Notes: a model not told the origin generated them from the letters alone. 64,000 nucleotides of DNA from JBGSMF01 sp964651475 (GCA_964651475.1 CAZYXV010000017.1:28396-92395); one strand, 5' to 3'. Positions 48,223 to 57,660 are shown, counted from the stretch's first letter. A program made the numbers and translations.

Positions 48223-48998
48223 CGAATGCCCTGAGCAGCACTGAATTCTACGATCGGCTGGCGCAAGCCTTTGACCTGATGACCGATTGGCCTGCGCGCC
48301 TGGCGTGCGAGATGCCCTTTATCCAACGCGCGCTGGACGAGCGCCGCGCGCGCCGCGTGCTGGATGCGGCGTGCGGCACGGGCTGGCACGCCATCACGCT
48401 GGCGCAGCGAGGCTACACCGCCGCCGGTTGCGACGCCAGCCCCGCCATGATCGAGTGTGCGCGCGCCAACGCCGCGCAGGCGCGGGCCGACGCGCAATTC
48501 GAGGTGGCCGATCTGACCCAACTGGACGTGCGCTTTACCGAAACGTTCGACGCGATCTTGTGCCTGGGCAATTCATTGCCGCACCTGCTTTCACAGGAAA
48601 TGTTGGTAGACGCGCTGAACCAAATGCGCGCGCGGCTGACAGCAGGCGGCGTGATGATTTTGCACAATTTGAACTATGATTTGCGCCTCAAGACGCAGCC
48701 GCGTTTTTTCGCCGCCCAGGGCAACGCCGATATGCTGGTGTGGCGCCTGGCCGATTACGGGCCACCCGTGGCCGATGGGCCAGAGTTCATCACATTCCAC
48801 ACGGCGTTGTTTGAACGCCGGGCCAATGCGTGGTCGGTGCAGGTCAACAGCACACTCCAGCGCCCGCTGCGGGCGCGTGACCTGGAGGAGGCGCTGGGCC
48901 AGGCGGGGTTTATCAACGCGCAGTATTTTGGCGGACTGGATGGCAGCACATTTGACGTGGAAACATCGGGAGATTTGGTTATCGTAGCGGAGGTTTAG
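48219..48998 (+). CDS. Class I SAM-dependent methyltransferase
   Basis: A 259-residue methyltransferase. Motif I is VLDAACGTGWHAITLAQRG, motif II carries the acidic residue in AAGCDASPAMIECAR, and motif IV is FDAILCLGNSLPHLL. The C-terminal half has a mostly beta lid (LVWRLADYGPPVADGPEFI). The substrate is unknown. It lies between two ferredoxin genes in an apparently NO- or oxygen-responsive operon, to which it is coupled by overlaps. Confidence 0.85.
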   Translation: MTNALSSTEFYDRLAQAFDLMTDWPARLACEMPFIQRALDERRARRVLDAACGTGWHAITLAQRGYTAAGCDASPAMIECARANAAQARADAQFEVADLTQLDVRFTETFDAILCLGNSLPHLLSQEMLVDALNQMRARLTAGGVMILHNLNYDLRLKTQPRFFAAQGNADMLVWRLADYGPPVADGPEFITFHTALFERRANAWSVQVNSTLQRPLRARDLEEALGQAGFINAQYFGGLDGSTFDVETSGDLVIVAEV

Positions 48999-49418
48999 AT
49001 GGCACTGTTTCAACTTGCAGGGATTGGCTCGAAGGGCGAAGCGGCAAAACGGCAAATTGTTCGGATTGACGAGGCGTTGTGCAACGGCTGCGGCGCGTGC
49101 GTGACGCCGTGCGCCGAAGGGGCGATTGTGCTGGTCAATGGCAAGGCGCGCGTCACAGACGAAGCGCTGTGCGACGGCGCGGGATTCTGCCTGCCCGTGT
49201 GCCCCACCGGGGCGCTCAGTATAGAGGTGCGGGAGGCGCCCGCCTTTGACGAGGCCAAAGCCGAGGCGCTGATGCACGAGCGCGGCAAGGCCTATATCGC
49301 CCAACGCTGCTTCCGCTGCAACACCGGCGAGGATGCCGCTTATCTTTTGCCCATTCGCCACGATGGGCGCAGTTTGTGGGTGTGTACGCGCTGCTTGCCA
49401 GCGCTCATTCACGGGTAA
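48999..49418 (+). CDS. Ferredoxin-like protein with extra cysteine-rich tail
   Basis: A 139-residue protein. The first part has CNGCGACVTPCAEG and CDGAGFCLPVCPTG, which form a two-cluster ferredoxin (one cysteine of the second group is replaced by Ala). The tail has CFRCNTG and VCTRCLP, which could make a zinc or iron site. It starts directly after the methyltransferase stop. Likely role: electron transfer in the hemerythrin operon. Confidence 0.8.
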   Translation: MALFQLAGIGSKGEAAKRQIVRIDEALCNGCGACVTPCAEGAIVLVNGKARVTDEALCDGAGFCLPVCPTGALSIEVREAPAFDEAKAEALMHERGKAYIAQRCFRCNTGEDAAYLLPIRHDGRSLWVCTRCLPALIHG

Positions 49419-49434
49419 TGTAAGGGAGGTAAAA

Positions 49435-49986
49435 ATGAAAGCGACAGATGTTTTGACGGAAGAACATCGCGTGATTGAAAGAGTATTGGCAACATTGGAA
49501 ACAGCCGCGCACAAGTTGGAACAAGGGCAGGCCGTGCGCCCCGGCTTTTTCACCGACGCGGCTGACTTTATCAAGGGTTTTGCCGACGGCTGCCATCACC
49601 GCAAAGAAGAGGGCGTGTTATTCAAGGCGATGACGGCCAACGGCATGTCGAGCGAGAGCGGGCCGATTGCCGTGATGCTGTACGAGCACGAGCAAGGCCG
49701 CGCTTACACACGCGGCATGCGCCAGGCTGCTGAAAAGCTGGCTGGCGGAGATGGTTCGGCGCGCGATGACATTGTGCGCAACGCGCGCGGCTACACGGCG
49801 CTCTTGCGCCAACACATTGCCAAAGAAGATGGTATCTTGTTCCCAATGGCGAATCAGGTTATCCCCGCACAACAGCACGATCAGGTATTCCGAGATTTTG
49901 AGCACGTGGAGCACGAGGAAACCGGCGAAGGCGTGCACGAAAAATACCTGGCGCTGGCGGAGGCGTTGGAAAAAGAAGCACGGTAG
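49435..49986 (+). CDS. Hemerythrin-domain protein
   Basis: A 183-residue four-helix protein with a di-iron centre. Likely ligands are in LTEEHRVIERVL, CHHRKEEGVLF, LYEHEQGRAY and HIAKEDGILFPMA; a further HVEHEETGEG lies near the end. Bacterial hemerythrins of this type bind oxygen or help to repair iron-sulfur damage by NO. AAGGGAGG stands before the ATG. Together with the ferredoxins and the DUF438 protein it suggests handling of oxygen or nitric oxide. Confidence 0.9.
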   Translation: MKATDVLTEEHRVIERVLATLETAAHKLEQGQAVRPGFFTDAADFIKGFADGCHHRKEEGVLFKAMTANGMSSESGPIAVMLYEHEQGRAYTRGMRQAAEKLAGGDGSARDDIVRNARGYTALLRQHIAKEDGILFPMANQVIPAQQHDQVFRDFEHVEHEETGEGVHEKYLALAEALEKEAR

Positions 49987-50002
49987 TTTAACCGCGGAGG
50001 GC

Positions 50003-50051
50003 GCAGAGAACGCAAAGGATTTAACCTCTCTGCACTCTCGGCGTTCTCTGC
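50003..50051. repeat. Inverted repeat GCAGAGAACGC
   Basis: GCAGAGAACGC (50003-50013) and its complement GCGTTCTCTGC (50041-50051) flank a short centre between the hemerythrin and DUF166 genes. A degenerate copy is in the gap at 7270-7310. It is a short interspersed palindrome and may stabilise the operon mRNA. Confidence 0.55.
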
Positions 50052-50070
50052 GGCAAAACAGGGAGGCGAT

Positions 50071-50829
50071 ATGCGTATCCTCATTATCATCAACGGCGAA
50101 TACGGCCAGCGGCATGTGGATAACATCCAGGCGCACAAACCGGAGCACTGGCAAGTCGAGGTGTGGAAAGCGCCCAAACTGCTGCCGCCCATCATTGACG
50201 ACCCGGAAGATTTTTTGCCGCCCAAGCTGCCGCCGGCCGACTTGATTCTTTCGCTGGGCGAACATCCCGGCCTCGCCACGCTCTTGCCCGATATTGCCAA
50301 AATGACCGGCGCGAAATCGGTGCTGGCGCCAATTGACAGCGCGGCGTGGCTGCCTAACGGCCTGGCTTTGCAAGTGGAAGGCTGGCTCCGCGCCCAGGGC
50401 GTTGACTCGGCGTTTCCCAAGCCATTCTGCTCACTCACCGAAACCACGTTCAACGCGCTGCGCAAAAAACGCGCCTATGACGACCCACGCATCGCTGAGT
50501 TTGCGCGCTATTTTGGCCGGCCCAAGTTTGACATTGCGTGCGATCCCGACACTCGCCAGATCACGCGCGTGAGTGTGCTGCGCGATGCGAGCTGCGGCTG
50601 CGCGCGTTACGTGGCGGAAAAACTGGTGGGCGTCCACGCCAATGACGTCGAGCAAGAGACCGGCATGCTGCATCACCACTATCCATGCCAGGCGGTAATG
50701 GGCGTGGACGACGATTACGCCGACACGTTGATGCACGTTTCAGGACACTTGATGCAAGAAGAGGCGCTCCACCAGGTGAGCGAATACCGCTTGGTGCAGT
50801 ATGTGGTGCCTGGCGTGCGCAGTGAATAA
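50071..50829 (+). CDS. DUF166-family protein
   Basis: A 252-residue protein of the DUF166 family, known mostly from archaea and anaerobic bacteria and without a settled function. Conserved parts are the start ILIIINGEYGQRHVDNIQ, PADLILSLGEHPGLA, and the cysteine-rich LRDASCGCARYVAEKL with HHHYPCQAVMGVD, which could bind a metal. It lies between the hemerythrin and DUF438 genes. A redox or metal-linked role is inferred only from context. Confidence 0.75.
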   Translation: MRILIIINGEYGQRHVDNIQAHKPEHWQVEVWKAPKLLPPIIDDPEDFLPPKLPPADLILSLGEHPGLATLLPDIAKMTGAKSVLAPIDSAAWLPNGLALQVEGWLRAQGVDSAFPKPFCSLTETTFNALRKKRAYDDPRIAEFARYFGRPKFDIACDPDTRQITRVSVLRDASCGCARYVAEKLVGVHANDVEQETGMLHHHYPCQAVMGVDDDYADTLMHVSGHLMQEEALHQVSEYRLVQYVVPGVRSE

Positions 50830-50846
50830 GAATTACAGGAGGAATC

Positions 50847-52025
50847 ATGAGCGAGTACATTAACAATCAATCTAAACGCCAGGAGGCGTTGAAGCAAATG
50901 ATCCGCCAGTTACACGAGGGCAAGAGCGTTGAGCAAGTCAAGGGTGAGTTTGCCGCGCTATTGGCGGGATCGAACGCGGTGGAAATCGCTGTTTTGGAGC
51001 AAGCCCTCATCGCCGAAGGAATGCCGGAAATGGAAATTAAGCGGCTGTGTGACGTACACGTGGCCGCCTTTCAAGACGCGCTGGACGCTCACCCCCAGCC
51101 AGAAAGCGCCCCCGGCCATCCTCTCTACATCTTGCGCGCCGAAAATACCGCCGCGGCCAAAACGCTGGACGCGCTGCAAGCCGCCATTCACGCCTCCCGC
51201 TGGCAGCAGGCGCGCGACGCGCTGCGGCAATTGCGCCAATACGAGCAGCACTATTCGCGCAAGGAAAATATCTTGTTCCCTTACCTTGAAAAGCACGGCT
51301 TTACAGGGCCCTCGGCCGTGATGTGGGCCATCCACGATGACATCCGCGTCGGGTGGAAAAAGCTGCATGAGCTACTATCCGGCGCTCCCGATGCCGCCCG
51401 CGTGGCCGAGGTCTTTGGTCCGCTGGCGACTGCGATCCGCGAGATGTTTTACAAAGAGGAAAACATTCTCTTTCCCGCCGCTCTGCAAATGCTGAGCCAG
51501 AAGGAATGGGCCGCCATCGGCGTTCAACTCTCAGAAGCCGCCCCCGCGTACGTGGAGATTGGCGAAATAGCCGCAAGCATCCCAACGGCCAAGGCTGATG
51601 GCCTGATTCCTTTGCAGGTCGGCGCATTGACGGCGCAGCAAATCGCTCTAATGTTGACCCATCTGCCGGTTGACGTGACTTTTGTGGATGAAAACGATGC
51701 GGTGCGTTTCTTTTCGGCCACAAAGGAACGCATCTTTCAGCGCGACCCGGCCATCATCGGGCGCAAGGTGCAGCAGTGCCACCCGCCGGCCAGCGTCCAT
51801 CGCGTGCAGCGCATCCTGGATGATTTTCGGGCTGGACGCCGCAGCGTAGCCGAGTTTTGGATTCAACTAGGGCCGGCTGAGGCCGGGGGCAAGTTTATCC
51901 ACATTCGCTACTTGGCCGTGCGCGACGAGCGGGGTAAATATCTGGGCACGCTGGAGGTCAGCCAGGATGTTACCTCCATTCGCGCGCTGCAAGGCGAGCG
52001 GCGATTGTTGGCAGAAGGGGAATGA
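50847..52025 (+). CDS. DUF438 protein with hemerythrin-like and PAS-like domains
   Basis: A 392-residue protein. The N-terminal DUF438 helices (residues 1-75) begin with RQEALKQMIRQLHEGKS. The middle is a hemerythrin-like helix bundle with LYILRAENTAA, YEQHYSRKENILFPYLEKHG and MFYKEENILFPAAL. The C-terminal ~130 residues are PAS-like (FVDENDAVRFFSATKERIF, GRKVQQCHPP). The conserved CHPP is typical of this family. It may sense oxygen or NO through the iron site and pass the signal through PAS. It ends the operon, with a terminator at 52057. Confidence 0.85.
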   Translation: MSEYINNQSKRQEALKQMIRQLHEGKSVEQVKGEFAALLAGSNAVEIAVLEQALIAEGMPEMEIKRLCDVHVAAFQDALDAHPQPESAPGHPLYILRAENTAAAKTLDALQAAIHASRWQQARDALRQLRQYEQHYSRKENILFPYLEKHGFTGPSAVMWAIHDDIRVGWKKLHELLSGAPDAARVAEVFGPLATAIREMFYKEENILFPAALQMLSQKEWAAIGVQLSEAAPAYVEIGEIAASIPTAKADGLIPLQVGALTAQQIALMLTHLPVDVTFVDENDAVRFFSATKERIFQRDPAIIGRKVQQCHPPASVHRVQRILDDFRAGRRSVAEFWIQLGPAEAGGKFIHIRYLAVRDERGKYLGTLEVSQDVTSIRALQGERRLLAEGE

Positions 52026-52056
52026 GCAACGACACACAAAACAGATACACGTAGCA

Positions 52057-52084
52057 AGAGCGCGGCAAGGCCCGCGCTTTTGTT
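52057..52084 (+). terminator. Terminator of the hemerythrin operon
   Basis: AGCGCGG pairs with CCGCGCT around CAAGGC and is followed by TTTGTTGTT. It lies about 35 bases after the DUF438 stop. Confidence 0.75.
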
Positions 52085-52250
52085 GTTAACTTTACCATTG
52101 CTGGATTTGGTATAATATCCTCTTGAGTTAAAGAACGACCTTCGCTCAAGCAGAGGGAACAATCCCCCTAGTACTACAACGAGACTTGCTCATCGAGTTC
52201 AGCGAGTCGACACCTGCGATGGGAAACATAGGCCGCGTGATTTTTACAAT

Positions 52251-52481
52251 CTACGCTCTCATACGATAGTCATCAGCGGTCAAGTCTTTTTGTGCTCCCT
52301 TGAACATCTTTATAAGCCAGTTTGCAGGTATGCAAACAAATGTCTCGCTAGGATAAACCGTAAGAATGGGTTGTCCTGATTCATCAAGTTCAATCCGTCC
52401 ACGGTAGGCTTCATCTTCAAGAAGCTCAAGGTAAAGCCGGTATCCATGTTCAGGATCGTTTACAATCTCTGCATTCCACAC
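52251..52481 (-). CDS. Small hypothetical protein
   Basis: A 76-residue acidic protein (NDPEHGYRLYLELLEDEAYRG, IELDESGQPILTVYPSETFV). The GTG start has AAGGAGAG 5 bases upstream, which supports it as real. No domain recognised. It has no signal peptide or membrane segment. The next gene upstream on the same strand is the interrupted membrane-protein gene. Confidence 0.6.
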   Translation of the reverse strand: MWNAEIVNDPEHGYRLYLELLEDEAYRGRIELDESGQPILTVYPSETFVCIPANWLIKMFKGAQKDLTADDYRMRA

Positions 52482-52534
52482 TTAACTCTCCTTATGGCCC
52501 CTGCGTATATCGTTCGAGAAATCTAATACTTGCC

Positions 52535-52801
52535 TCATAAATTTGACTTGGGGGTTTCCCGTTTGCCTCTGCCGGTGAACCATGTATACATTGCACGATC
52601 GAGTGGTTTCCCCAAAATACCTAGGCACAAGGCTATGGCTACGAAGAGAGTCCATTTAGTAGATAAATTCACTATTCCCAAATTAATGGTTGATGGGAGC
52701 TTATCAGCCAGGAAAACCCATCACATGCAACCAGCAATTGCCACGAGTGTAACCACAATGGCAGAGAGCAAGTAACGCAAATATTGTTTTTCCTTCAACA
52801 T
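52535..52801 (-). pseudogene. Two-TM membrane protein interrupted by an in-frame UGA
   Basis: Translation starts well (ATG 52801 with GGAGAAGGG upstream) as MLKEKQYLRYLLSAIVVTLV, a TM helix, and reaches a TGA at codon 27 (52723-52721). The same frame then stays open for 61 codons, with a second hydrophobic helix (WTLFVAIALCLGILG) and a basic tail (FTGRGKRETPK), to a TGA at 52535. The pattern is that of a small membrane protein broken by one nonsense codon. The codon after the stop is TGG, so a one-base change (TGA from TGG or CGA) would explain it. UGA read-through is possible but not shown. The ORF on the other strand (52530-52775) is not supported. Confidence 0.5.
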
Positions 52802-52894
52802 ATCCCTTCTCCACTGACTCAAAAAATCCACTTTTTGCGAGCTATGTGCACCTGTTGATAAAGGGCTTGACAAAACGATGTAAGCCTTCACATT

Positions 52895-53530
52895 TTACTT
52901 GCTGACCAGGATCACGTCGCTGATCACGCGCGCGTTCCCTCCCAGCGCTACGGCGTGATAGGTGGGACGCGCGAGATAGGCGCCGATAGTGTCTGCCAGT
53001 CGCTCCCAGTCGCGCTTGAGCTTCCAACTGTCGTTGGGCCGGGCGACGTCGTAGCACGTCACAAACAGGCGGTTGTTCAGCCCAAAGCGCTCTTGCCGTG
53101 ATTGTTCGCTATAAAGCCAGGCGATGTACTGGTCGGGGCGCGTCCTCAGCGTTGCGAGGGGAAACTGCGCGGCGCGCCCGGCGCTGATGTGTGTCAGCTT
53201 GAGGTCGAAGGGGGTCTTGTCCACCTCGAAATCTACCCGGCGGTCGCGCGGATTGTGCCAGCGCCTCACGCGGGGATGCTGGCAGAACAAGTCCACCACC
53301 ACGTCGTGCGTTTTTTGCGTATACCAACGGGTGACGGCATAGTCAACGAACGCGGCCGGCAGCTTGTGGTCTGCCGCCGCCTGGCGAGCGGCGTCTTGCA
53401 CCTCGCGCATCGTCTGCGCCTGGTATACAAACAGGCTGAGCCGGTTCCACGCGTCGTCCTGGACGCGCGTCCACGCCAGGCGGGTAACCTGTTCCAGTTC
53501 GCGGATAATGGGCGGCGCTTGATCTGGCAT
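52895..53530 (-). CDS. Putative type II restriction endonuclease
   Basis: A 211-residue protein beginning directly after the methyltransferase stop (TAA then ATG). A PD-(D/E)XK-like core is suggested by RRVDFEVDKTPFDLKLTHI, with an acidic residue and the D-L-K motif. Helical N-terminus. I do not recognise a known enzyme, and specificity cannot be told. The tight link to a DNA methyltransferase is the main support. It is the second gene of a two-gene minus-strand operon. Confidence 0.6.
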   Translation of the reverse strand: MPDQAPPIIRELEQVTRLAWTRVQDDAWNRLSLFVYQAQTMREVQDAARQAAADHKLPAAFVDYAVTRWYTQKTHDVVVDLFCQHPRVRRWHNPRDRRVDFEVDKTPFDLKLTHISAGRAAQFPLATLRTRPDQYIAWLYSEQSRQERFGLNNRLFVTCYDVARPNDSWKLKRDWERLADTIGAYLARPTYHAVALGGNARVISDVILVSK

Positions 53531-54613
53531 TTATTTCTTTTCAAACACAAAAATGTATTCGTGCTTAAAGATATAAAACCCCCCCGCCAGGGCGCGGTAT
53601 CTCCACAAATCTTTTTGGGCGCGCTTGCCGGTGGTCTGTTCAAAATTCTTGACGACGATGCTTTTGAGCAAATAGCCCCGTTCCACCACTCTATTCATCG
53701 TCCTAAAGCCAAGCGGGATCCACTCGCCCCTGGAATACTTGTCGCCGATGACCAGCGCCAGGTAGCGGCCTCGATCTAGCACACCCGAAACGCGGTCTAT
53801 TATGCCGGCCATCTTGTCCAGAAAGGTTTCCACCGAGCCGGCGTTTGAAAGGTCGCGTGGATCGTCGCTAAATTTGATAATGTCGAAATAAGGAGGGTGC
53901 AAAATGGCAAGCTGCACCGATCTTTGGTTGTGGCGTTGCAAGATGGCGCCATAGTCCACGGCCGCGCAGTCGCCGGTGATGATGTCGCTCACCACCTCTT
54001 CGGGGTTGGGTTCCGAAGTCACCAACCTGCGCGCCAGCCTGGCCGCCTCGGGCTGCAACTCGATGCCGATGGTGTTCCGTCCCAGCCGTTGCCCCTCGAT
54101 CAGGGTCGTGCCGGAACCTGCAAAAGTATCCAGCACCCAGTCGCCCTTTTTAGTGTAGCGCAGCATCATCTGGCGTGGAATTTGTGGGATAAAGTTGCCC
54201 CAATAGCCCGCCGTGTGGACGCCCGAGTTATCGCGCCGATCCACAATCCACAGGCTATCCGTATAAATATCGCCGTATTCTTTCCAGCGGTTGAGGTTGA
54301 TGTCGTTAATCTCGCTCGTTCGGATTTCGGTGAGGCTCTTGATCAGGCGCTCGACGTAATACAAGGCGCGTTCGCGGGTTCGGGAGCGGGCGATCTGGTC
54401 CAACTCTGCGCGAAAATAGTTTGCGTCCAACTCGATGCCGTTTTCTGGGACCGCGCTCGCCTGCCGCTCGCTTTCTGGAATGACCATCCCATCGAGTTCG
54501 GCGACACGGCGGCGCAGCTCGTCCATAGAGCCGGCTGACTTGAGTTGTTCGAGCGCGTCGAGTAACTGTGTTTTATCGAGCCGCAATAATTTGCCGTTTT
54601 CTTGCACTGCCAA
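53531..54613 (-). CDS. DNA methyltransferase (amino-methyltransferase, type II R-M)
   Basis: A 360-residue DNA methyltransferase that should modify adenine N6 or cytosine N4. Motif I is VLDTFAGSGTTLIEGQRLG and motif IV is LAILHPPYFDII, an HPPY variant of the usual DPPY/SPPY. Order IV after I is seen together with a 110-residue N-terminal helical region (LEQLKSAGSMDELRRRVAEL), perhaps the target-recognition part. The start is TTG 54613 with GGGAGA upstream. It protects host DNA from the nuclease encoded next to it. Confidence 0.85.
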   Translation of the reverse strand: MAVQENGKLLRLDKTQLLDALEQLKSAGSMDELRRRVAELDGMVIPESERQASAVPENGIELDANYFRAELDQIARSRTRERALYYVERLIKSLTEIRTSEINDINLNRWKEYGDIYTDSLWIVDRRDNSGVHTAGYWGNFIPQIPRQMMLRYTKKGDWVLDTFAGSGTTLIEGQRLGRNTIGIELQPEAARLARRLVTSEPNPEEVVSDIITGDCAAVDYGAILQRHNQRSVQLAILHPPYFDIIKFSDDPRDLSNAGSVETFLDKMAGIIDRVSGVLDRGRYLALVIGDKYSRGEWIPLGFRTMNRVVERGYLLKSIVVKNFEQTTGKRAQKDLWRYRALAGGFYIFKHEYIFVFEKK

Positions 54614-54686
54614 TGTCTCCCTGTTTTCGCACCCAGTATACCACAGGATTTTGTTGGTGCGCGCCAGGCCTGTGAGAATGTGTAAG

Positions 54687-54785
54687 TGTCATTGCGAGCC
54701 GCTCCGCATTTGGCGGGCGGCGAAGCAATCCCCTGACTGCAAAACCGAGATTGCTTCGTCGGCCTGCGGCCTCCTCGCAATGACA
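54687..54785. repeat. REP-like TGTCATTGCGAG palindrome
   Basis: TGTCATTGCGAG (54687-54698) is inverted at 54774-54785, with an inner pair CGAAGCAATC (54721-54730) and GATTGCTTCG (54749-54758). This 99-bp palindrome is of a type common between genes in many environmental bacteria. No coding function. Confidence 0.75.
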
Positions 54786-54888
54786 GTTGTTGGATTTAAA
54801 GACACTCTGCAGTGTCCATCACCTCACATACCTCTGCCAGGGCCAGGTTTTGTGGTATGATTGGGCCGAGAGGAGTAGCCACATTCTT

Positions 54889-57660
54889 ATGCCGATAAAG
54901 AGTGGAACGGTTAATGGCTGGCGCCAGTTTGTTTGGGGTGGCGTATCCAATCGCGCTTCGCTGCTGATGGGGCTGGCGCTGGCTTTGGCGCTGTTGGCCG
55001 CTCACCCCTTTCTGTCGCGCCCCGGCCTGCCGCGCGATACCGACGCCGAGTTGCACGTCTTTCGCGCCGCCGAACTGGGGTACGCTCTGCGCGGCGGGGC
55101 TGGTTACGTGCGGTGGGCGCCAGATTTGTGGTATGGCTACGGCTACCCGATCTTTAACTATTATGCGCCGCTGACTTATTACGTGGCGAATGTTTTTGCG
55201 ATCTTGCCCGGCCTGGATATTGTGGGGGGAACCAAAGCGGTGTTTGTGTTGGGACTGATTCTGGGCGCGTTGGGGGCCTTTATGCTGGGGCGCGATGTGT
55301 TCGGGCAACGCGCTGGCCTGGTTGCCGCGGCGGCCTATACGTTTTCTCCCTATATCTTGCTTATTGATCCACACATACGCGGCGACCTGCCCGAATTGTT
55401 TGCATTGGCGTTATTCCCCTGGCTGCTCAAATTCGTACTTGCCGCCTGCCATTTGCCACCCTCCATTTATCTTCCACTTGCCGCGTTTACCTGGGCCGCT
55501 CTCATCGTCACGCATAACCTCATGGCGCTGATCCTCAGCGTCATCTGCGTGGCGTGGTTGCTCTGGTTATACGCCATACACCGCACGCCGCGTGTATGGC
55601 GCATCGCGCAATTAATCCTCCTGGCCGCGGGCCTATCGGCCTTTTTCTGGCTGCCCTTTGTGGCCGAGCGCGAAGCCGTTCACCTGACGGTCACGGGCGC
55701 GGGACATTTTGACTTTCACAATCACTTTGTTGCCTGGCGGACACTGTTTGCCCTCAGCCGGCCGCTCGACCTGGGCGCGGCCACGCCCCACTTCCAACAC
55801 AACCTGGGGCTTGCCCAATGGCTGCTGGCGCTGTGTGCTGTTCCCCTTGCCTTCTTTTATCGCCGCAAGCCGCAAGGCCGGGTGTTGTTTTTCTTTATTC
55901 TCGGTTCCGCGTTCCTGGTTTTTCTAATGCTTTCGCCATCCGCTTTTATCTGGGAACACGTGCCGCTGATGTCCTATATCCAGTTCCCCTGGCGCTTGCT
56001 TGGGCCGGCGGCGCTCACATTGGCCATGTGTAGCGGAGGTGTGATTTGGAGCCTGGAAGAGGCGATCCATCCAGCCGGCGCGGGCAGGGGAGTGCAAAAG
56101 CCTGCCTTTCTCTTGCTGCCAGCGGCTTGTCTCTTGCTGATCTTGGCCCTCGCTCTGCCAGCCATGTATCCGCCGGGGTGGTCGCCCGACTTTGGCCTTA
56201 CCACGCCGCAGGGCATGTTGCAAGTCGAGTTGGACGGCCGTTACCTGGGCACTACTTCTACGGGCGATTTTGTGCCGTCCACCGTTCAGGCACACCCGCC
56301 GGCCAACAAGCAGCTCGTAGCGTCGTACCAGCAGGGTAGGGTGGACAAATTCGACAAAAGCACGTTGCCGCCTGGGGCGAGCGCCGACGTCGCCGAGCAC
56401 GGGCCAACTCGCGACCGTTTTGTCGTGTCCAGTCCGCAGCCTTTTACGGCGCGCGTGCTGACGTTTTATTTTCCGGGCTGGCGCGTGCAAATAGATGGGC
56501 AAACGGCGGCAAGCCGCCCTGGCGATCCATACGGCTTGATCGAGTTTGACGTGCCGGCTGGTCAGCACGATGTGATAGTGACATTTGGCAGCACGCTCCC
56601 GCGCATACTTGGGACGATTATTTCATTGCTCGCGCTCGTCGCCCTTGGATTCCAAGCCAATCTCCAATCTCCAATCTCTACCACCCAATCCCCAATCCTC
56701 AATCCCCACTATCAAACACCCAATTCAGTTCTCCATTTTGAAGTTGCGGTGATAGCGGCGTTTGCGCTTTTCAAGTTCGCCGTTGCCGATCCATGCGATA
56801 CCTGCTTTCGTTACACCTCGCCGCCGGGGCAGGCGCTGAGCGCGCAACATTCGCTCGCTTCACCCATGGATTTTGGACACCACATTTTGCTTTTAGGCTA
56901 TGATTTACCTGTGAACCAGGTTCGCTCCGGCGACAAGCTTGCCCTCACGCTGTATTGGAAGGCCCTTGCGCCTGTGCCTAAAAACTATCAGGTCTTTGCA
57001 CATCTCATCCGCCCAGCCCCCGCATTGTGGGGGCAATCCGACAAGCTCAATCCAGGCGATGCTCCAACCACGCGTTGGCCGCTGGATAAATTTGTGTGGG
57101 ATGATCATGCCTTGAGGGTGCTGCCCGGCACGCCGCCCGGCGAATATCAACTCAGCGTGGGATTGTACACGCTCGACGACGGCGCGCGCGCGCCGCTGTT
57201 CGACGCGGCCGGCCAAATCGTCGGCGATAGCTTTACATTGCCGGTGACAATTCGCGTGCTGCCGGCCTCTGTGCGCGTGGACCATCTGGCGATGGACAAA
57301 AAGCATAATATCGCCTACAATGGCGCTACCTTGTTGGGGCATGCCGTCGAGTCTGCTGGGGTGCGCGCGCCTGGCTTTGTGCGCGTTACATTGTTCTGGC
57401 AGGCAAACGCCGACGCGCCCGCGCAGCCGGCGCTCGTCAGGGTGGCGTTGGTAGACGCTCGCGGCTCAATCGTTGCGCACGTTGAGACAGAACCAACTGG
57501 CGGCATTTTTCCATTGGCGCAGTGGCGGCGCGGCCAGGTTGTGCGCGACATTTATAGCTTGTGGCTGGGTGACCAGGTGACGCCTGGAATGTGCACGGCG
57601 CGCCTGACAGTAGATGGCGGCGTGCCGCTTGATCTGGCGACGGTGCAAGTCTTTAGATAA
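54889..57660 (+). CDS. Large multi-pass membrane protein (6-pyruvoyl-tetrahydropterin-synthase-related / glycosyltransferase-like)
   Basis: A 923-residue membrane protein with about ten TM helices in the first 440 residues, then a long extracellular part with beta-rich domains (residues ~455-923). The N-terminal block LPRDTDAELHVFRAAELGYALR and YGYGYPIFNYYAPLTYY resembles the GT-C-like membrane proteins annotated as PTPS-related. Such proteins may transfer sugars from lipid carriers. One more TM pair near residues 580-620 (IISLLALVALGF) separates the two soluble domains. The start at 54889 has GAGGAG 13 bases upstream, which is far. Function inferred from fold only. Confidence 0.7.
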   Translation: MPIKSGTVNGWRQFVWGGVSNRASLLMGLALALALLAAHPFLSRPGLPRDTDAELHVFRAAELGYALRGGAGYVRWAPDLWYGYGYPIFNYYAPLTYYVANVFAILPGLDIVGGTKAVFVLGLILGALGAFMLGRDVFGQRAGLVAAAAYTFSPYILLIDPHIRGDLPELFALALFPWLLKFVLAACHLPPSIYLPLAAFTWAALIVTHNLMALILSVICVAWLLWLYAIHRTPRVWRIAQLILLAAGLSAFFWLPFVAEREAVHLTVTGAGHFDFHNHFVAWRTLFALSRPLDLGAATPHFQHNLGLAQWLLALCAVPLAFFYRRKPQGRVLFFFILGSAFLVFLMLSPSAFIWEHVPLMSYIQFPWRLLGPAALTLAMCSGGVIWSLEEAIHPAGAGRGVQKPAFLLLPAACLLLILALALPAMYPPGWSPDFGLTTPQGMLQVELDGRYLGTTSTGDFVPSTVQAHPPANKQLVASYQQGRVDKFDKSTLPPGASADVAEHGPTRDRFVVSSPQPFTARVLTFYFPGWRVQIDGQTAASRPGDPYGLIEFDVPAGQHDVIVTFGSTLPRILGTIISLLALVALGFQANLQSPISTTQSPILNPHYQTPNSVLHFEVAVIAAFALFKFAVADPCDTCFRYTSPPGQALSAQHSLASPMDFGHHILLLGYDLPVNQVRSGDKLALTLYWKALAPVPKNYQVFAHLIRPAPALWGQSDKLNPGDAPTTRWPLDKFVWDDHALRVLPGTPPGEYQLSVGLYTLDDGARAPLFDAAGQIVGDSFTLPVTIRVLPASVRVDHLAMDKKHNIAYNGATLLGHAVESAGVRAPGFVRVTLFWQANADAPAQPALVRVALVDARGSIVAHVETEPTGGIFPLAQWRRGQVVRDIYSLWLGDQVTPGMCTARLTVDGGVPLDLATVQVFR

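Noticed and set aside
52530..52775. 81-codon plus-strand frame
   Set aside because: It has no ribosome binding site and lies opposite the coherent two-TM reading on the minus strand.
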